Position numbers and translations under genes: made by a program. A stretch of 42,574 bases of DNA from Sphingomonas sp. (GTDB taxonomy: Bacteria; Pseudomonadota; Alphaproteobacteria; Sphingomonadales; Sphingomonadaceae): positions 1 through 42,574 of the forward strand of contig JAICXO010000006.1 of the NCBI GenBank assembly GCA_025980335.1. The letters are read 5' to 3'. The notes beneath the pieces are model-generated. The model was not told the DNA's origin and searched no databases. It worked only from the letters and a program-made list of their open reading frames with translations. Position 1 is the first letter of the stretch. The number at the start of each line of letters is the position of its first letter. This document shows positions 32,058-40,951 of this stretch, piece by piece.

Positions 32058-33361
32058 ATCCCAAGACCTTCAAAATCAAAAGCTTCGGCTGCCAGATGAA
32101 CGTCTATGACGGCGAGCGCATGGCCGAGCTGCTCGGCGCGCAAGGCATGAGCGCGGCCGCCGGGACCGACGATGCCGACCTCGTCGTCTTCAACACCTGC
32201 CACATCCGCGAGAAAGCCGCCGAGAAGGCGTATTCGGACGTCGGGCGCCTGAGGCGCGAGGACGGGTCGAAGCCGCTGATTGCGCTCGCAGGGTGCGTCG
32301 CGCAGGCCGAAGGCGCGGAAGCGAAGCGCCGTTCGTCGATGATCGATATCGTGGTCGGCCCGCAGGCGTACCACCGCCTGCCGGAGATGGTCGCCGAGGC
32401 GGTGCGGGGCGCCCGGCCGGTCGACACCGACATGCCGGCAATCGCCAAGTTCGATGCGTTTCCGGAGCGGCGCCGCGCCAATCCGAGCGCGTTCCTCACG
32501 GTCCAGGAAGGTTGCGACAAGTTCTGCACGTACTGCGTCGTGCCCTACACCCGCGGCGCCGAAATTTCGCGCCCGTGGAACGACATTGTCGCCGAGGCAC
32601 ATGCGCTCGTCGCTGCAGGCGCGCGCGAGATCGTGCTGCTCGGCCAGAACGTGAACGCCTGGACGCACGACGGCCGTGACTTTGCCGACCTGATCCGCGC
32701 TCTCGCGACGATCGATGGGCTCGCGCGCATTCGCTACACGACCAGCCACCCTGCCGACATGACCGACGCGCTCATCGCCGCGCACGGCGAGGTCGAGAAG
32801 CTGATGCCCTACCTCCACCTGCCGGTGCAGTCCGGGAGCAATCGCGTGCTCAAGGCGATGAACCGCAGTCACAGCGTCGAAACCTATCTCGCCACGATCG
32901 AGAAGATGCGCGCCGCGCGGCCCGACATTGCCGTTTCCGGCGATTTCATCGTCGGCTTCCCGGGCGAGACGGAGGCGGATTTCGACGCCACGCTGCAGAT
33001 CGTGGATGCGGTGCGTTACGCCTCCGCCTACTCGTTCAAGTACAGCGCCCGGCCGGGAACGCCGGCCGCGAGCATGGAGGACCAGATCCCGCGCACCGTC
33101 ATGGATGACCGTCTCCAGCGCCTGCAGGCGCGGATCACCGAAAATCAGATGTCGTTCAACCGTTCCAAGATCGGGGTCGACACGCAGGTGCTGATCGAAC
33201 GCAAGGGCAGGCACGAAGGACAGATGATCGGCCGCTCGCCATGGCTTCAGTCCGTGCACGTCGAGACGGCCGCTCAGCCGGGCGAAATCATCGACGTGAC
33301 CCTCGTCGCCGCGGGGCCGAACAGCATGACCGGCGCCGCGCGCCAGAAGGCAGCCGCCTGA
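32054..33361 (+). CDS. miaB: tRNA-2-methylthio-N6-dimethylallyladenosine synthase
   Basis: Radical-SAM methylthiotransferase of 435 residues that converts i6A37 to ms2i6A37 in tRNA. The N-terminal MTTase domain carries the auxiliary-cluster cysteines Cys13, Cys49 and Cys81 (SFGCQMNVYD, FNTCHIREKA, AGCVAQAEG). The radical-SAM CxxxCxxC is Cys154, Cys158 and Cys161 in GCDKFCTYCVVPYTRG. YLHLPVQSGSNRVLKAMNR and a C-terminal TRAM domain follow. It is coupled at both ends: ATGA with plsC, and a one-base overlap with phoH (TGATG at 33359-33363). Confidence 0.97.
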   Translation: MNPKTFKIKSFGCQMNVYDGERMAELLGAQGMSAAAGTDDADLVVFNTCHIREKAAEKAYSDVGRLRREDGSKPLIALAGCVAQAEGAEAKRRSSMIDIVVGPQAYHRLPEMVAEAVRGARPVDTDMPAIAKFDAFPERRRANPSAFLTVQEGCDKFCTYCVVPYTRGAEISRPWNDIVAEAHALVAAGAREIVLLGQNVNAWTHDGRDFADLIRALATIDGLARIRYTTSHPADMTDALIAAHGEVEKLMPYLHLPVQSGSNRVLKAMNRSHSVETYLATIEKMRAARPDIAVSGDFIVGFPGETEADFDATLQIVDAVRYASAYSFKYSARPGTPAASMEDQIPRTVMDDRLQRLQARITENQMSFNRSKIGVDTQVLIERKGRHEGQMIGRSPWLQSVHVETAAQPGEIIDVTLVAAGPNSMTGAARQKAAA

Positions 33362-34371
33362 TGGCCCGCCGCGACCTCGCCGCAGTGCCGGAGCGCGCCC
33401 GGCTCGAGATCGAGTTCGAGCAGCCCTATCTGCTCGGGCCCTTGTTCGGCGATTACGATCGGCATTTGATCACCATCGAGCAGCGGCTCGGCGTCCACAT
33501 CGCCGCACGAGGAAACCGCGTCCAGATCGAAGGCGATCCGGATGCGGCGGCGCGCGCCCGCGACGTGCTGATCGGCCTCTACAACCGACTCGACAGCGGC
33601 CATGACGTCGACGCAGAGGCAGTCGAAGCCGTGCTCGGCATGGCTGCCCAGCCGCACCTCGACGGGATCATCCAGGAAGAGGTCACCTCGGCACCCAAGG
33701 TGATGATCCGCACGCGCAAGAAGACCATCGTTCCGCGCTCGGCGATGCAGACGCCGTATATGGAAGCACTTGCGCGGGATGACATGATCTTCGGCCTTGG
33801 CCCCGCGGGCACGGGCAAGACCTATCTGGCGGTCGCGCAGGCGGTCTCGCAGCTGATCAGCGGAAGCGTCGACCGGCTCATCCTTTCGCGCCCTGCGGTC
33901 GAGGCCGGCGAACGCCTCGGCTTCCTTCCCGGCGACATGAAGGAGAAGGTCGATCCCTATCTCCGGCCGCTCTACGATGCGCTTTACGACATGCTCCCGA
34001 CGGAGCAGGTCGAACGGCGCATCGCGAGTGGCGAGATCGAAATTGCGCCGCTCGCCTTCATGCGCGGCCGAACGCTCAACGATGCTTTCATCATCCTCGA
34101 CGAGGCGCAGAACACCACGCCGCTTCAGATGAAGATGTTCCTGACCCGCTTCGGCATGCGCAGCCGGATGGTGATCTGCGGAGACCCGCACCAGGTCGAC
34201 CTGCCCGATCCAGGCAAGTCCGGCCTCGCCGATGCGGTCCGGCGGCTCGAGAACGTAAAGGGCATCGCGGTGGTGCGCTTCACCGCCGCCGACGTGGTCC
34301 GGCACCCGCTGGTCGGCCGCATCGTCGATGCCTATGAGGGCCCGAACGCCGTTCGGGATGTAGGGGCATGA
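33361..34371 (+). CDS. phoH: PhoH family ATPase (YbeZ-like)
   Basis: P-loop ATPase of 336 residues. An N-terminal KH-like region (IEQRLGVHIAARGNRVQIEG) precedes the ATPase domain. Walker A is GLGPAGTGKTYL (Lys153), Walker B IILDEAQNTTPLQMKMFLTR, and sensor motifs include VICGDPHQVDLP and RFTAADVVRHPLVGRIVDAY. It partners with YbeY in rRNA processing in other bacteria, and the two genes overlap here by four bases. The start ATG 33361 shares its A with the miaB stop. Confidence 0.95.
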   Translation: MARRDLAAVPERARLEIEFEQPYLLGPLFGDYDRHLITIEQRLGVHIAARGNRVQIEGDPDAAARARDVLIGLYNRLDSGHDVDAEAVEAVLGMAAQPHLDGIIQEEVTSAPKVMIRTRKKTIVPRSAMQTPYMEALARDDMIFGLGPAGTGKTYLAVAQAVSQLISGSVDRLILSRPAVEAGERLGFLPGDMKEKVDPYLRPLYDALYDMLPTEQVERRIASGEIEIAPLAFMRGRTLNDAFIILDEAQNTTPLQMKMFLTRFGMRSRMVICGDPHQVDLPDPGKSGLADAVRRLENVKGIAVVRFTAADVVRHPLVGRIVDAYEGPNAVRDVGA

Positions 34372-34874
34372 CGCTCGAGATTGCGCTGGACGCCGACGAG
34401 GAATGGGACAGTAGCAGTTTCTGGCTGCCGCTCGCGCGGAAGGCCGCCGAAGCCGCGATCGGCGAAAGCGTCTTTCCCGACTTGGCGGATGCGGACCGGC
34501 CGGTCGAAATCTCGATCACGCTGACGGGTGACGAGCAGGTCCGCGAGCTCAACGCCAAGTGGCGCGGGAAGGACAAAGCAACCAACGTCCTCTCCTTTCC
34601 AATGGCCGACGAGCGAGATTTGACGAGAGCAAATCTTGCACAAGGGGAACTGTTGCTCGGTGACATCATCCTCGCGCGTGGCGTTTGCGAGGTGGAAGCG
34701 ATCGAGAAAGGCGTCAGCGTGGAGGACCACGTGGCGCATCTGATGGTGCATGGAACGCTCCACCTGCTGGGCTACGATCATCATGAGGAACGCGACGCCG
34801 CGGATATGGAGTCGCGGGAGGTGCGCGCGCTCGAACGGCTCGGCATCGCGAATCCGTACGAGGTGACCGCCTGA
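34368..34874 (+). CDS. ybeY: Endoribonuclease YbeY (16S rRNA maturation)
   Basis: Zinc-dependent single-strand endoribonuclease of 168 residues needed for 16S rRNA 3' maturation and ribosome quality control. The metal site HGTLHLLGYDH carries His128, His132 and His138, and LNAKWRGKDKATNVLSFP is the other conserved block. It overlaps phoH (ATGA at 34368) and corC (one base, TGATG at 34872), so phoH-ybeY-corC are translationally coupled. Confidence 0.96.
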   Translation: MTLEIALDADEEWDSSSFWLPLARKAAEAAIGESVFPDLADADRPVEISITLTGDEQVRELNAKWRGKDKATNVLSFPMADERDLTRANLAQGELLLGDIILARGVCEVEAIEKGVSVEDHVAHLMVHGTLHLLGYDHHEERDAADMESREVRALERLGIANPYEVTA

Positions 34875-35761
34875 TGGCGACCCGCGGCGACGATGGCGGG
34901 TCGGCGCTGTGGCGCGGCATGCGGCACCTGCTGTTCGGCGAGGAGGCCGAGCCGACGCTTCGCGCGGAGATCGAGGAAGCGATCGACGAAGCCGAGGGAA
35001 GCGAAGGGGGCACGCCGGCAGCCGGCGACCTCGGCGCCGCCGAGCGGCAGATGCTGCGCAACCTGCTTCACTTCGGCGAGCAGACGGCGGGCGACATCTG
35101 CGTGACCCGCGGCGACATCGTCGCGGTCCCGAGCGACATCAGCTTCGACGACCTTGTCCGCGCCTTCGTCGAGGCGGGGCACAGCCGCCTGCCGGTTTAT
35201 GGCGAGAGCCTCGACGACGTGATCGGCATGGTTCACATCAAGGACGTGTTCGTCGCCAGCGTCGAACCGGGACGCGATCGATCACTCGCGGCGCTGATGC
35301 GTGAGCCCCTGTTCGTCCCGGAATCGATGGGCGTGATCGAGCTGCTCGCGCGCATGCGAACCGAGCGCGTCCATCTCGCGATCGTTGTCGACGAGTTCGG
35401 CGGCACCGAAGGTCTCGTCACCATCGAGGACGTGGTCGAGGAGATCGTCGGTGACATCGAGGACGAGCACGACGACGCCGAGGCAGCGATGCTGACGTTG
35501 CTCGACGACGGCCTGTGGGAAGCCGACGCGCGGATCGAACTCGAGGAACTCGCCGACGCCGTCGACACCCGCCTGTCCTCGGAAGAGGATGAGGTCGACA
35601 CGCTCGGCGGCCTGATGTTCCTGCTCGCCGGTCACATTCCGCCGAAGGGCGAATGCGTGACCCACCCTTCCGGCTGGAAGCTCGAGGCAATCGACTCCGA
35701 CCCCCGGCGCATCATCCGAGTGCGCCTGCATGCGCCCGAGGCGGAGGCAAGGACTGAATAA
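34874..35761 (+). CDS. corC: CBS-domain hemolysin/CorC family protein
   Basis: Cytoplasmic protein of 295 residues with paired CBS domains (about 70-190: TRGDIVAVPSDISFDDLVRA, GMVHIKDVF, then LLARMRTERVHLAIVVDEFG) and a C-terminal CorC_HlyC domain (LGGLMFLLAGHIPPKGECV). It lacks the N-terminal DUF21 membrane domain of larger relatives, like E. coli CorC/YbeX. It is linked to Mg/Co efflux or to ribosome-related functions; the latter fits its position after ybeY. A family A repeat and an antisense VOC gene now separate it from lnt, which normally follows directly. Confidence 0.92.
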   Translation: MATRGDDGGSALWRGMRHLLFGEEAEPTLRAEIEEAIDEAEGSEGGTPAAGDLGAAERQMLRNLLHFGEQTAGDICVTRGDIVAVPSDISFDDLVRAFVEAGHSRLPVYGESLDDVIGMVHIKDVFVASVEPGRDRSLAALMREPLFVPESMGVIELLARMRTERVHLAIVVDEFGGTEGLVTIEDVVEEIVGDIEDEHDDAEAAMLTLLDDGLWEADARIELEELADAVDTRLSSEEDEVDTLGGLMFLLAGHIPPKGECVTHPSGWKLEAIDSDPRRIIRVRLHAPEAEARTE

Positions 35762-35768
35762 TTGCTCC

Positions 35769-35880
35769 CGCTCATGCTGAGTAGCGGCTGAGCGAAGCCG
35801 AAGACGCGTATCGAAGCACGTCCTTCGATACGCGCCCTCGACAGACCTTCGGTCTGCTCAGCCGCTACTCAGGATGAGCG
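35769..35880. repeat. Palindromic repeat family A, copy 3
   Basis: Outer arms CGCTCATGCTGAGTAG (35769-35784) and CTACTCAGGATGAGCG (35865-35880) pair with one mismatch, extended inward by CGGCTGAG / CTCAGCCG. The inner CGTATCGAAGCAC / GTCCTTCGATACG arms match copy 1 with one change. Between the inner and right arms an extra CAGACCTTCGGTCTG palindrome is present. It starts eight bases after the corC stop codon. Confidence 0.85.
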
Positions 35881-35894
35881 CATTTTTAGGCAAC

Positions 35895-36389
35895 TTACTG
35901 CTTCGCGAACAGCTTGCCGCGATCGGCCATCGCCTTGAACTCCAGCGCGTTGCCGGCGGGATCGTGAAAGAACATCGTCGCCTGCTCGCCTGGCTGGCCT
36001 TCGAAGCGGATTGTCGGCGCGATGACGAATTCGACAGCGGCGTCCTGCAATCGTCCGGCGAGCGCCTTCCATTCGTCCATCGGCAGTACGATCCCGAAAT
36101 GCGGCACCGGTACCTCTTCGCCATCGACGGGATTGGTGTAGCCCGTCCCCTTCAGGGGAGGGGTTGGGCTGCGGGCTTCGGCTTCGACTGCGACAGCTCC
36201 CACCCCACGCACCTCCGCTGAAGGGAAGGGGTGGACCAGGTGCGCGACGATCTGGTGACCGTAGAGATCGAAGTCGACCCATTCGTCCGCGCTGCGTCCC
36301 TCCGGGCAGCCGAGCAGCCCGCCGTAGAAGCGGCGCGCAGCGTTTAGGTCACTGACCGGAAAGGCGAGGTGAAACGGCGGCAGATTCAT
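35895..36389 (-). CDS. VOC (glyoxalase/dioxygenase) family protein with in-frame palindromic insert
   Basis: Vicinal-oxygen-chelate superfamily protein of 164 residues from the ATG at 36389 ([20 protein letters not shown]). Two beta-alpha-beta-beta-beta modules are recognisable: [20 protein letters not shown] at the start and [20 protein letters not shown] later, ending [20 protein letters not shown]. Candidate metal ligands are His7, the His of VPHFG and the Glu of LEFK. Substrate unknown. Between HLVH and NPVDG, where homologues run almost directly on, lie about 30 extra residues ([11 protein letters not shown], then [11 protein letters not shown]) encoded by an imperfect palindrome at about 36141-36230. 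The insert keeps the frame. The gene is antisense within the corC-lnt interval. Confidence 0.85.
   Translation of the reverse strand: MNLPPFHLAFPVSDLNAARRFYGGLLGCPEGRSADEWVDFDLYGHQIVAHLVHPFPSAEVRGVGAVAVEAEARSPTPPLKGTGYTNPVDGEEVPVPHFGIVLPMDEWKALAGRLQDAAVEFVIAPTIRFEGQPGEQATMFFHDPAGNALEFKAMADRGKLFAKQ
36141..36230. repeat. Palindromic element inside the VOC gene (family D)
   Basis: About 90 bases with complementary ends: CCCCTTCAGGGGAGGGGTTG on the left, and CACCTCCGCTGAAGGGAAGG on the right, which in reverse complement reads CCTTCCCTTCAGCGGAGGTG. It is an imperfect hairpin with a CTTCGG-containing centre. It lies wholly within the VOC coding frame and its length is close to a multiple of three. 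No second copy is in this window. Confidence 0.75.
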
Positions 36390-36465
36390 GAACTCTGCAC
36401 TGCAAAGTCGTAGGTCGATTGTCGAGGCTTTCGTTAGCGTCGCGTAACCGCTAGCCATCGCTGCG

Positions 36466-37977
36466 ATGCTGTACGTCCTGTACGCGCTGATTGCGGGCGC
36501 AGTGTCCGCCTTCGCCTTCGAGCCGGTCGGCTGGTGGCCGCTGTTGCTCGTCGCGATCGCGGTGCTGTGCGAGCTGCTCGACCGCACCAAATCAATCGGA
36601 CGAAGCCTTGCGATCGGCTGGGCATTCGGATTCGGTCAGTTCGCGGTCGGACTCAACTGGATCGCGACCTCGTTCATTTATCAGTCGAACATGCCGCCAT
36701 GGCTCGGCTGGGTCGCCGTCATCATGCTTTCGATCTATCTGGCCGTTTATCCGATGATTGCGGCGGGAGTCGCGTGGCGGCTCGGACGCGACGACCGGGT
36801 CGTGCTGGTGACCGTGCTCGGCGGTGCCTGGGCGATCACCGAATGGCTGCGCGGAACGATGTTCACCGGATTTCCGTGGAACCCGGCCGCAGCGGCGTTG
36901 GCGCCGACGCCGCTGATCGGCGTGACGCCGCTGATCGGCACCTACGGAATGTCCGGCCTTGTCGTGCTCCTCGGCGGCGCGATCTGGCTCGAATATTATC
37001 GCAAGTGGCTGCCGCTGGTCGTGATCCTCGCCGCCGCGGTATTCCTGTGGGTGCTGCCGTCCTCGGCCGTGCCTGCGGACCCGCTGACGATCCGGAACGT
37101 CCGCATCGTCCAGCCGAACATCGGCCAGGAAGAGAAATGGCGGCCGGGATTCGACGAGGAAGCGGCACGCCGCCTCGCGCAATTGTCGGGCCCGGCCGGC
37201 GGCGAGCCACGGCTGCTGCTCTGGCCCGAAGCGGCGATTACCGATCCCGTCGAGGACCAGCGGCTTGCCGGACAGGGAGCCGCAACCTTCCAGCGTCTTC
37301 GTGCAGCGTCGCTGCTCGGGCCCGGCGACCTGCTGCTGACCGGAGGCCTCGCAGTCCGCTCTCCGGACGGCGTGCGCATCGGCGGCGCGACGAACAGCAT
37401 CTTCGTGATCGCGCCGGGCGGACGCATCGTCGGCCGCTACGACAAGGCGCACCTGGTGCCTTACGGCGAATATCTGCCGATGCGCCCGTTGCTCTCGGCG
37501 ATCGGCCTCTCCCGCCTTGCACCGGGCGATTTCGACTTCACGCCGGGACCGGGCCCGAAGACAATCGATCTCGGCGGCGAATGGGGAAAGGTCGGGTTCG
37601 ACCTCTGCTACGAAATCATCTTCTCCGGCCATGTCGTCGACGAGCACGACCGGCCGGAATTCATCTTCAACCCGTCGAACGACGCGTGGTTCGGCGCCTG
37701 GGGCCCGCCGCAGCACCTCGCCCAGGCGCGGCTTCGCGCAGCCGAGGAAGGTCTTCCGGTCCTCCGCGCGACGCCGACCGGCATCAGCGCCGTGATCGAC
37801 GGACGCGGCAATGTCGTGAAGGAACTGCCGTGGCGCACCGCCGGAGCGATCGACGCCGTGCTTCCGCCCGCCGCCAACGCCGCCCCGCTGTTCGCCCGCT
37901 TCGGCAACGCGATCCCGCTGCTGCTAGGCCTGCTGCTCATCGCCGGCGGCATTGTGCTTGGCCGTAAGCGCCGCTAG
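36466..37977 (+). CDS. lnt: Apolipoprotein N-acyltransferase
   Basis: Inner-membrane enzyme of 503 residues that adds the third acyl chain to lipoprotein N-termini. About six N-terminal helices (to about residue 200) precede a periplasmic nitrilase-type domain with the catalytic triad Glu255 (LLWPEAAI), Lys327 ([15 protein letters not shown]) and Cys381 ([13 protein letters not shown]). A last helix lies near 480-498 ([18 protein letters not shown]). Several lipoproteins in this window (transpeptidase, cytochrome c', sugar dehydrogenase) would be substrates. The start at 36466 lies 76 bases from the divergent VOC start. It continues the conserved corC-lnt-metK order. Confidence 0.95.
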   Translation: MLYVLYALIAGAVSAFAFEPVGWWPLLLVAIAVLCELLDRTKSIGRSLAIGWAFGFGQFAVGLNWIATSFIYQSNMPPWLGWVAVIMLSIYLAVYPMIAAGVAWRLGRDDRVVLVTVLGGAWAITEWLRGTMFTGFPWNPAAAALAPTPLIGVTPLIGTYGMSGLVVLLGGAIWLEYYRKWLPLVVILAAAVFLWVLPSSAVPADPLTIRNVRIVQPNIGQEEKWRPGFDEEAARRLAQLSGPAGGEPRLLLWPEAAITDPVEDQRLAGQGAATFQRLRAASLLGPGDLLLTGGLAVRSPDGVRIGGATNSIFVIAPGGRIVGRYDKAHLVPYGEYLPMRPLLSAIGLSRLAPGDFDFTPGPGPKTIDLGGEWGKVGFDLCYEIIFSGHVVDEHDRPEFIFNPSNDAWFGAWGPPQHLAQARLRAAEEGLPVLRATPTGISAVIDGRGNVVKELPWRTAGAIDAVLPPAANAAPLFARFGNAIPLLLGLLLIAGGIVLGRKRR

Positions 37978-37985
37978 AGGCGCAC

Positions 37986-38005
37986 ATATAAAGACTTCCT
38001 TATAT
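37986..38005. promoter_or_regulatory. Palindromic operator candidate upstream of metK
   Basis: ATATAAAG and CCTTATAT flank ACTT as a 20-base inverted repeat (seven of eight arm positions pair), AT-rich in a GC-rich region, 42 bases before the metK ATG. It resembles the ATATAAAG-type palindromes that I associate with the ArsR-family regulator SahR of SAM-cycle genes; the regulator assignment is from memory and is inference. Confidence 0.5.
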
Positions 38006-38047
38006 CCCGAAATTTGCCAACCTGATCTCGAGGGCCGCCTTCACTCC

Positions 38048-39277
38048 ATGCGCAGCAATTATCTCTTCACGTCCGAATCCGTGTCCGAAGGGCACCCCGA
38101 CAAGGTCGCGGACCAGATCTCCGACGCCATCGTCGACCTCTTCCTGAGCAAGGACCCCGAGGCACGCGTCGCCTGCGAGACGATGACCACCACGAACCGG
38201 GTGGTGCTTGCCGGCGAGATCCGCTGCAAGCCGGTCTATGACGAGGAGCGCTGGCCCGAGCACGGCGGCTGGGCGCCCGCAGCACGCGACGAGATCGAGG
38301 AAGTCGTGCGCGGCGTCGTCAAGCGCATCGGCTATGAGCAGGCGGGCTTCCACTGGTCCGAGTTCGAGTTTTCCAACCACCTCCACGGCCAATCGCCGCA
38401 CATCGCGCAGGGCGTGGATGCCGGCGAGAACAAGGAGGAGGGCGCGGGCGACCAGGGCATCATGTTCGGCTTCGCCTGCGACGAGACGCCGGACCTGATG
38501 CCGGCGACGCTCGACTATAGCCACAAGATCCTGCTGCAGATGGCAGCGGATCGCCACTCGGGCGCTGCGCCGTTCCTCGAGCCCGATGCGAAGAGCCAGG
38601 TCACGCTCCGTTTCGAGGACGGTCACCCTGCGAAGGCGACGGCGATCGTCGTCTCGACCCAGCACAAGCCCGGATACGACAAGGGCGAGAAGCAGGCGCA
38701 GCTGCACGCCTACGTGAAGGACGTCGTGGCCCGCGTGATGCCCTCACAGCTCCTGGGCAATGAGACCGTCTATCACATCAACCCGACCGGCAGCTTCGAG
38801 ATCGGCGGCCCAGACGGCGACGCCGGCCTCACCGGACGCAAGATCATCGTCGACACGTATGGCGGCGCGGCCCCGCACGGCGGCGGCGCCTTCTCGGGCA
38901 AGGACCCGACCAAGGTCGACCGCTCCGCCGCCTACGCGGCGCGTTATCTCGCGAAGAACATCGTTGCCGCCGGCCTCGCCAAGCGCTGCACCATCCAACT
39001 CGCCTATGCGATCGGCGTGTCGGAGCCGCTGTCGCTCTATGTGGACACGCACGGCACAGGAGCGCTCGAGGACTCGAAAATCGAGCAGGCGATCGGGCGC
39101 ATCGAAAAGCTCGGCAGGCTGACGCCGCGCGGCATCCGCACCCATCTCGAGCTCAACCGTCCGATTTACGAGCCGACCGCCGCCTACGGCCATTTCGGCC
39201 GCAGTACCGACGGCGGCTTCTTCCCATGGGAGCGGGTCGATCTGGTAGACGACCTCAAGGCGGCCGTCGCGGCCTGA
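38048..39277 (+). CDS. metK: S-adenosylmethionine synthetase
   Basis: Makes SAM from methionine and ATP; 409 residues from the ATG at 38048 ([20 protein letters not shown]). A longer in-frame reading from 37952 overlaps lnt and the palindrome and is rejected. Conserved blocks: [20 protein letters not shown] (ATP), [24 protein letters not shown] (signature 1) and [20 protein letters not shown] (signature 2). It is slightly longer than E. coli MetK (384), as in many alphaproteobacteria, with an insertion around [20 protein letters not shown]. The short leader (70 bases after lnt) holds an operator-like palindrome. Confidence 0.97.
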   Translation: MRSNYLFTSESVSEGHPDKVADQISDAIVDLFLSKDPEARVACETMTTTNRVVLAGEIRCKPVYDEERWPEHGGWAPAARDEIEEVVRGVVKRIGYEQAGFHWSEFEFSNHLHGQSPHIAQGVDAGENKEEGAGDQGIMFGFACDETPDLMPATLDYSHKILLQMAADRHSGAAPFLEPDAKSQVTLRFEDGHPAKATAIVVSTQHKPGYDKGEKQAQLHAYVKDVVARVMPSQLLGNETVYHINPTGSFEIGGPDGDAGLTGRKIIVDTYGGAAPHGGGAFSGKDPTKVDRSAAYAARYLAKNIVAAGLAKRCTIQLAYAIGVSEPLSLYVDTHGTGALEDSKIEQAIGRIEKLGRLTPRGIRTHLELNRPIYEPTAAYGHFGRSTDGGFFPWERVDLVDDLKAAVAA

Positions 39278-39287
39278 GCTTGCAGGA

Positions 39288-39770
39288 CTAAAGCGCGCGC
39301 CCTTCGTCCTCGACGCCGATCCCGTGCTCGAAGACCAGGGTGCCGCCCTTCCATCCACTGTATAGCAGGATCAGGACGACGATCACCGACAGGATGATTC
39401 CGACTCCGCGGATTGCTGCATCGCTGTGCAGCCGGACGAAGAAATTGATGATCTCGAGGATCACGGCGGTGACGTTCGCGAGCATGTGCTTAAGCGCATC
39501 GCTCATGTGCCGGATGCGCTCGCTGCTGAGAAAGTCGGTCAGTCCGGCGACCGCCGCGAGTGCGGCCATGATGATCCCGACTCCGAGCAGGTAACGCGAT
39601 CCGATCGCCCACATCGGGTTGCTCGTGCTGACGAACACGATGTCCGTGACGAGCGTACCGATGAACAGCACGATCGGAAAAGACACCAGCATCGGGTGAA
39701 TCGGGTGACCGCCGATCTTGGCGGTGCTGCGCGGATGGTCAGCGTGCGCACGCTCGTTGATGGTCGCCAT
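39288..39770 (-). CDS. DUF2231 domain membrane protein
   Basis: Membrane protein of 160 residues with four hydrophobic helices and the DUF2231 opening GGHPIHPMLVSFPIVLFIGT after a polar N-terminus (MATINERAHADHPRSTAKI). The second helix region reads LLGVGIIMAALAAVAGLTDF. The function of the family is unknown; the conserved His-Pro-x-His-Pro near the first helix could bind metal or haem, but this is speculation. It has a good AGGAGGAG ribosome site upstream and is inserted antisense between metK and trmB. Confidence 0.88.
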   Translation of the reverse strand: MATINERAHADHPRSTAKIGGHPIHPMLVSFPIVLFIGTLVTDIVFVSTSNPMWAIGSRYLLGVGIIMAALAAVAGLTDFLSSERIRHMSDALKHMLANVTAVILEIINFFVRLHSDAAIRGVGIILSVIVVLILLYSGWKGGTLVFEHGIGVEDEGRAL

Positions 39771-39860
39771 GACGACTCTCCTCCTTTGAAGTCCCTTTGA
39801 CGCGCCGAGGCCATGCGCGGTTCCCTTGATGCGCAGGCACGCGGGCGACTAGGGGCGCGC

Positions 39861-40559
39861 ATGACCGCCTTCAAATCCGGCGACCCGCTGACTCTGAACC
39901 GGCTCTACGGCCGGTCGAGCGGCCACAAACTGCGCAAAAGTCAGCAGGAGCTTGTCGACACGCTGCTTCCGCAGATCGAGCTGCCGGCCGAAGGCGAGCT
40001 CACGTCGCGCGGACTATTCGGCGACGATCGTCCGCTCCATTTCGAAATCGGTTTCGGCTCGGGCGAGCATCTTGCCGATCGTGCCGACATGCTTCCCGAT
40101 CATGGCTTCATCGGCGCGGAGCCGTTCCTCAACGGGGTCGCCGCGGCGCTGGCGCATGTGCGCGACAAGCATCTGGCGAACGTGCGGTTGTGGCGCGGCG
40201 ATGCGCTGGAGGTGCTCCAACGCATGCCCGACGACGAGCTCGGCTTCCTCTACCTGTTGCATCCCGACCCCTGGCCCAAGGCCCGGCACGCCAAGCGGCG
40301 GATGGTCAACGACCGGCCGGTAGACCTCTTCGCAGCGAAGCTGAAACGCGGAGGGGAGTTCCGCCTCGCGACCGACGATCCGACCTACCTCGCCTGGTCG
40401 CTGATGATCATGCAGCGGCACCGCGATCAATTCGAATGGCCTGCCGAGCGGCCCGCGGACTTCCTCGAGCCTTCGGGCGGCTGGATTGAGACCCGCTATG
40501 GCGCCAAGTCGCGGCGAGAGGGGCGCCGTCCTTATTACCTGCGGTATCGCCGCCGCTAG
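39861..40559 (+). CDS. trmB: tRNA (guanine(46)-N7)-methyltransferase
   Basis: SAM-dependent enzyme of 232 residues that forms m7G46 in tRNA variable loops. It begins MTAFKSGDPLTLNRLYGRSS; an upstream ATG at 39813 adds 16 non-conserved residues. The SAM-binding motif is LHFEIGFGSGEHLADRA, and the family signature LLHPDPWPKARHAKRRMVND is intact, including the catalytic-region Asp and the basic tRNA-contact residues. TRYGAKSRREGRRPYYLRY ends the protein. Its stop codon shares the CTAG palindrome with the stop codon of the convergent vapC gene. Confidence 0.95.
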   Translation: MTAFKSGDPLTLNRLYGRSSGHKLRKSQQELVDTLLPQIELPAEGELTSRGLFGDDRPLHFEIGFGSGEHLADRADMLPDHGFIGAEPFLNGVAAALAHVRDKHLANVRLWRGDALEVLQRMPDDELGFLYLLHPDPWPKARHAKRRMVNDRPVDLFAAKLKRGGEFRLATDDPTYLAWSLMIMQRHRDQFEWPAERPADFLEPSGGWIETRYGAKSRREGRRPYYLRYRRR

Positions 40560-40951
40560 GCGGCCCAGTTTTCGACCTTCAATCCCGGCACCCGGCGAAA
40601 CTTGCGCTCATTGGCTGTGACGAGCGTTGCGCCGAGCGCAATCGCGTGGGCTGCGATGAAAAGGTCGTTGGCACCAATCGGCGTGCCGGCGCGCTCCAAG
40701 TCTGAACGAACTCGCGCATAACACTCATCACCCGGAGCTTCGAACGGTATCACCGGAATTTGGTCGAGCAGTCGGAGAGCACCGATGGATCCTCGCCGAC
40801 TGGGATGTTTTGCGGCCCCGAAGCGTATTTCGGCCGCTACGATGATGCTGGTGAAGCAATCGGGTATCCGCGGATAAAAGCGGCTTGCGACCTTGCCGTC
40901 CGGAAGTCGCTGAAGTTCGCCGATAGCATTCGCGTCCAACAAAAAGTGCAT
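40556..40951 (-). CDS. vapC: VapC-type PIN domain toxin ribonuclease
   Basis: PIN-domain endoribonuclease of 131 residues, the toxin of a type II system; VapC enzymes cleave tRNA or rRNA. The acidic site is complete: Asp6 (FLLDANAI), Glu41 (VAAEIRFG) and Asp96 (GANDLFIAAHA), with Asn114 in LVTANERKF. The ATG at 40951 overlaps the vapB stop codon (ATGA), so the start is set by that coupling; longer readings into vapB are rejected. The ending KVENWAA is typical of the FitB/VapC group. The stop codon overlaps the convergent trmB stop in CTAG. Confidence 0.92.
   Translation of the reverse strand: MHFLLDANAIGELQRLPDGKVASRFYPRIPDCFTSIIVAAEIRFGAAKHPSRRGSIGALRLLDQIPVIPFEAPGDECYARVRSDLERAGTPIGANDLFIAAHAIALGATLVTANERKFRRVPGLKVENWAA

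Noticed and set aside
37978-38047. SAM riboswitch ahead of metK
   Set aside because: The leader is only 70 bases, and I could not trace the conserved core or pseudoknot of any SAM riboswitch class; the palindromic operator explains the visible structure better.
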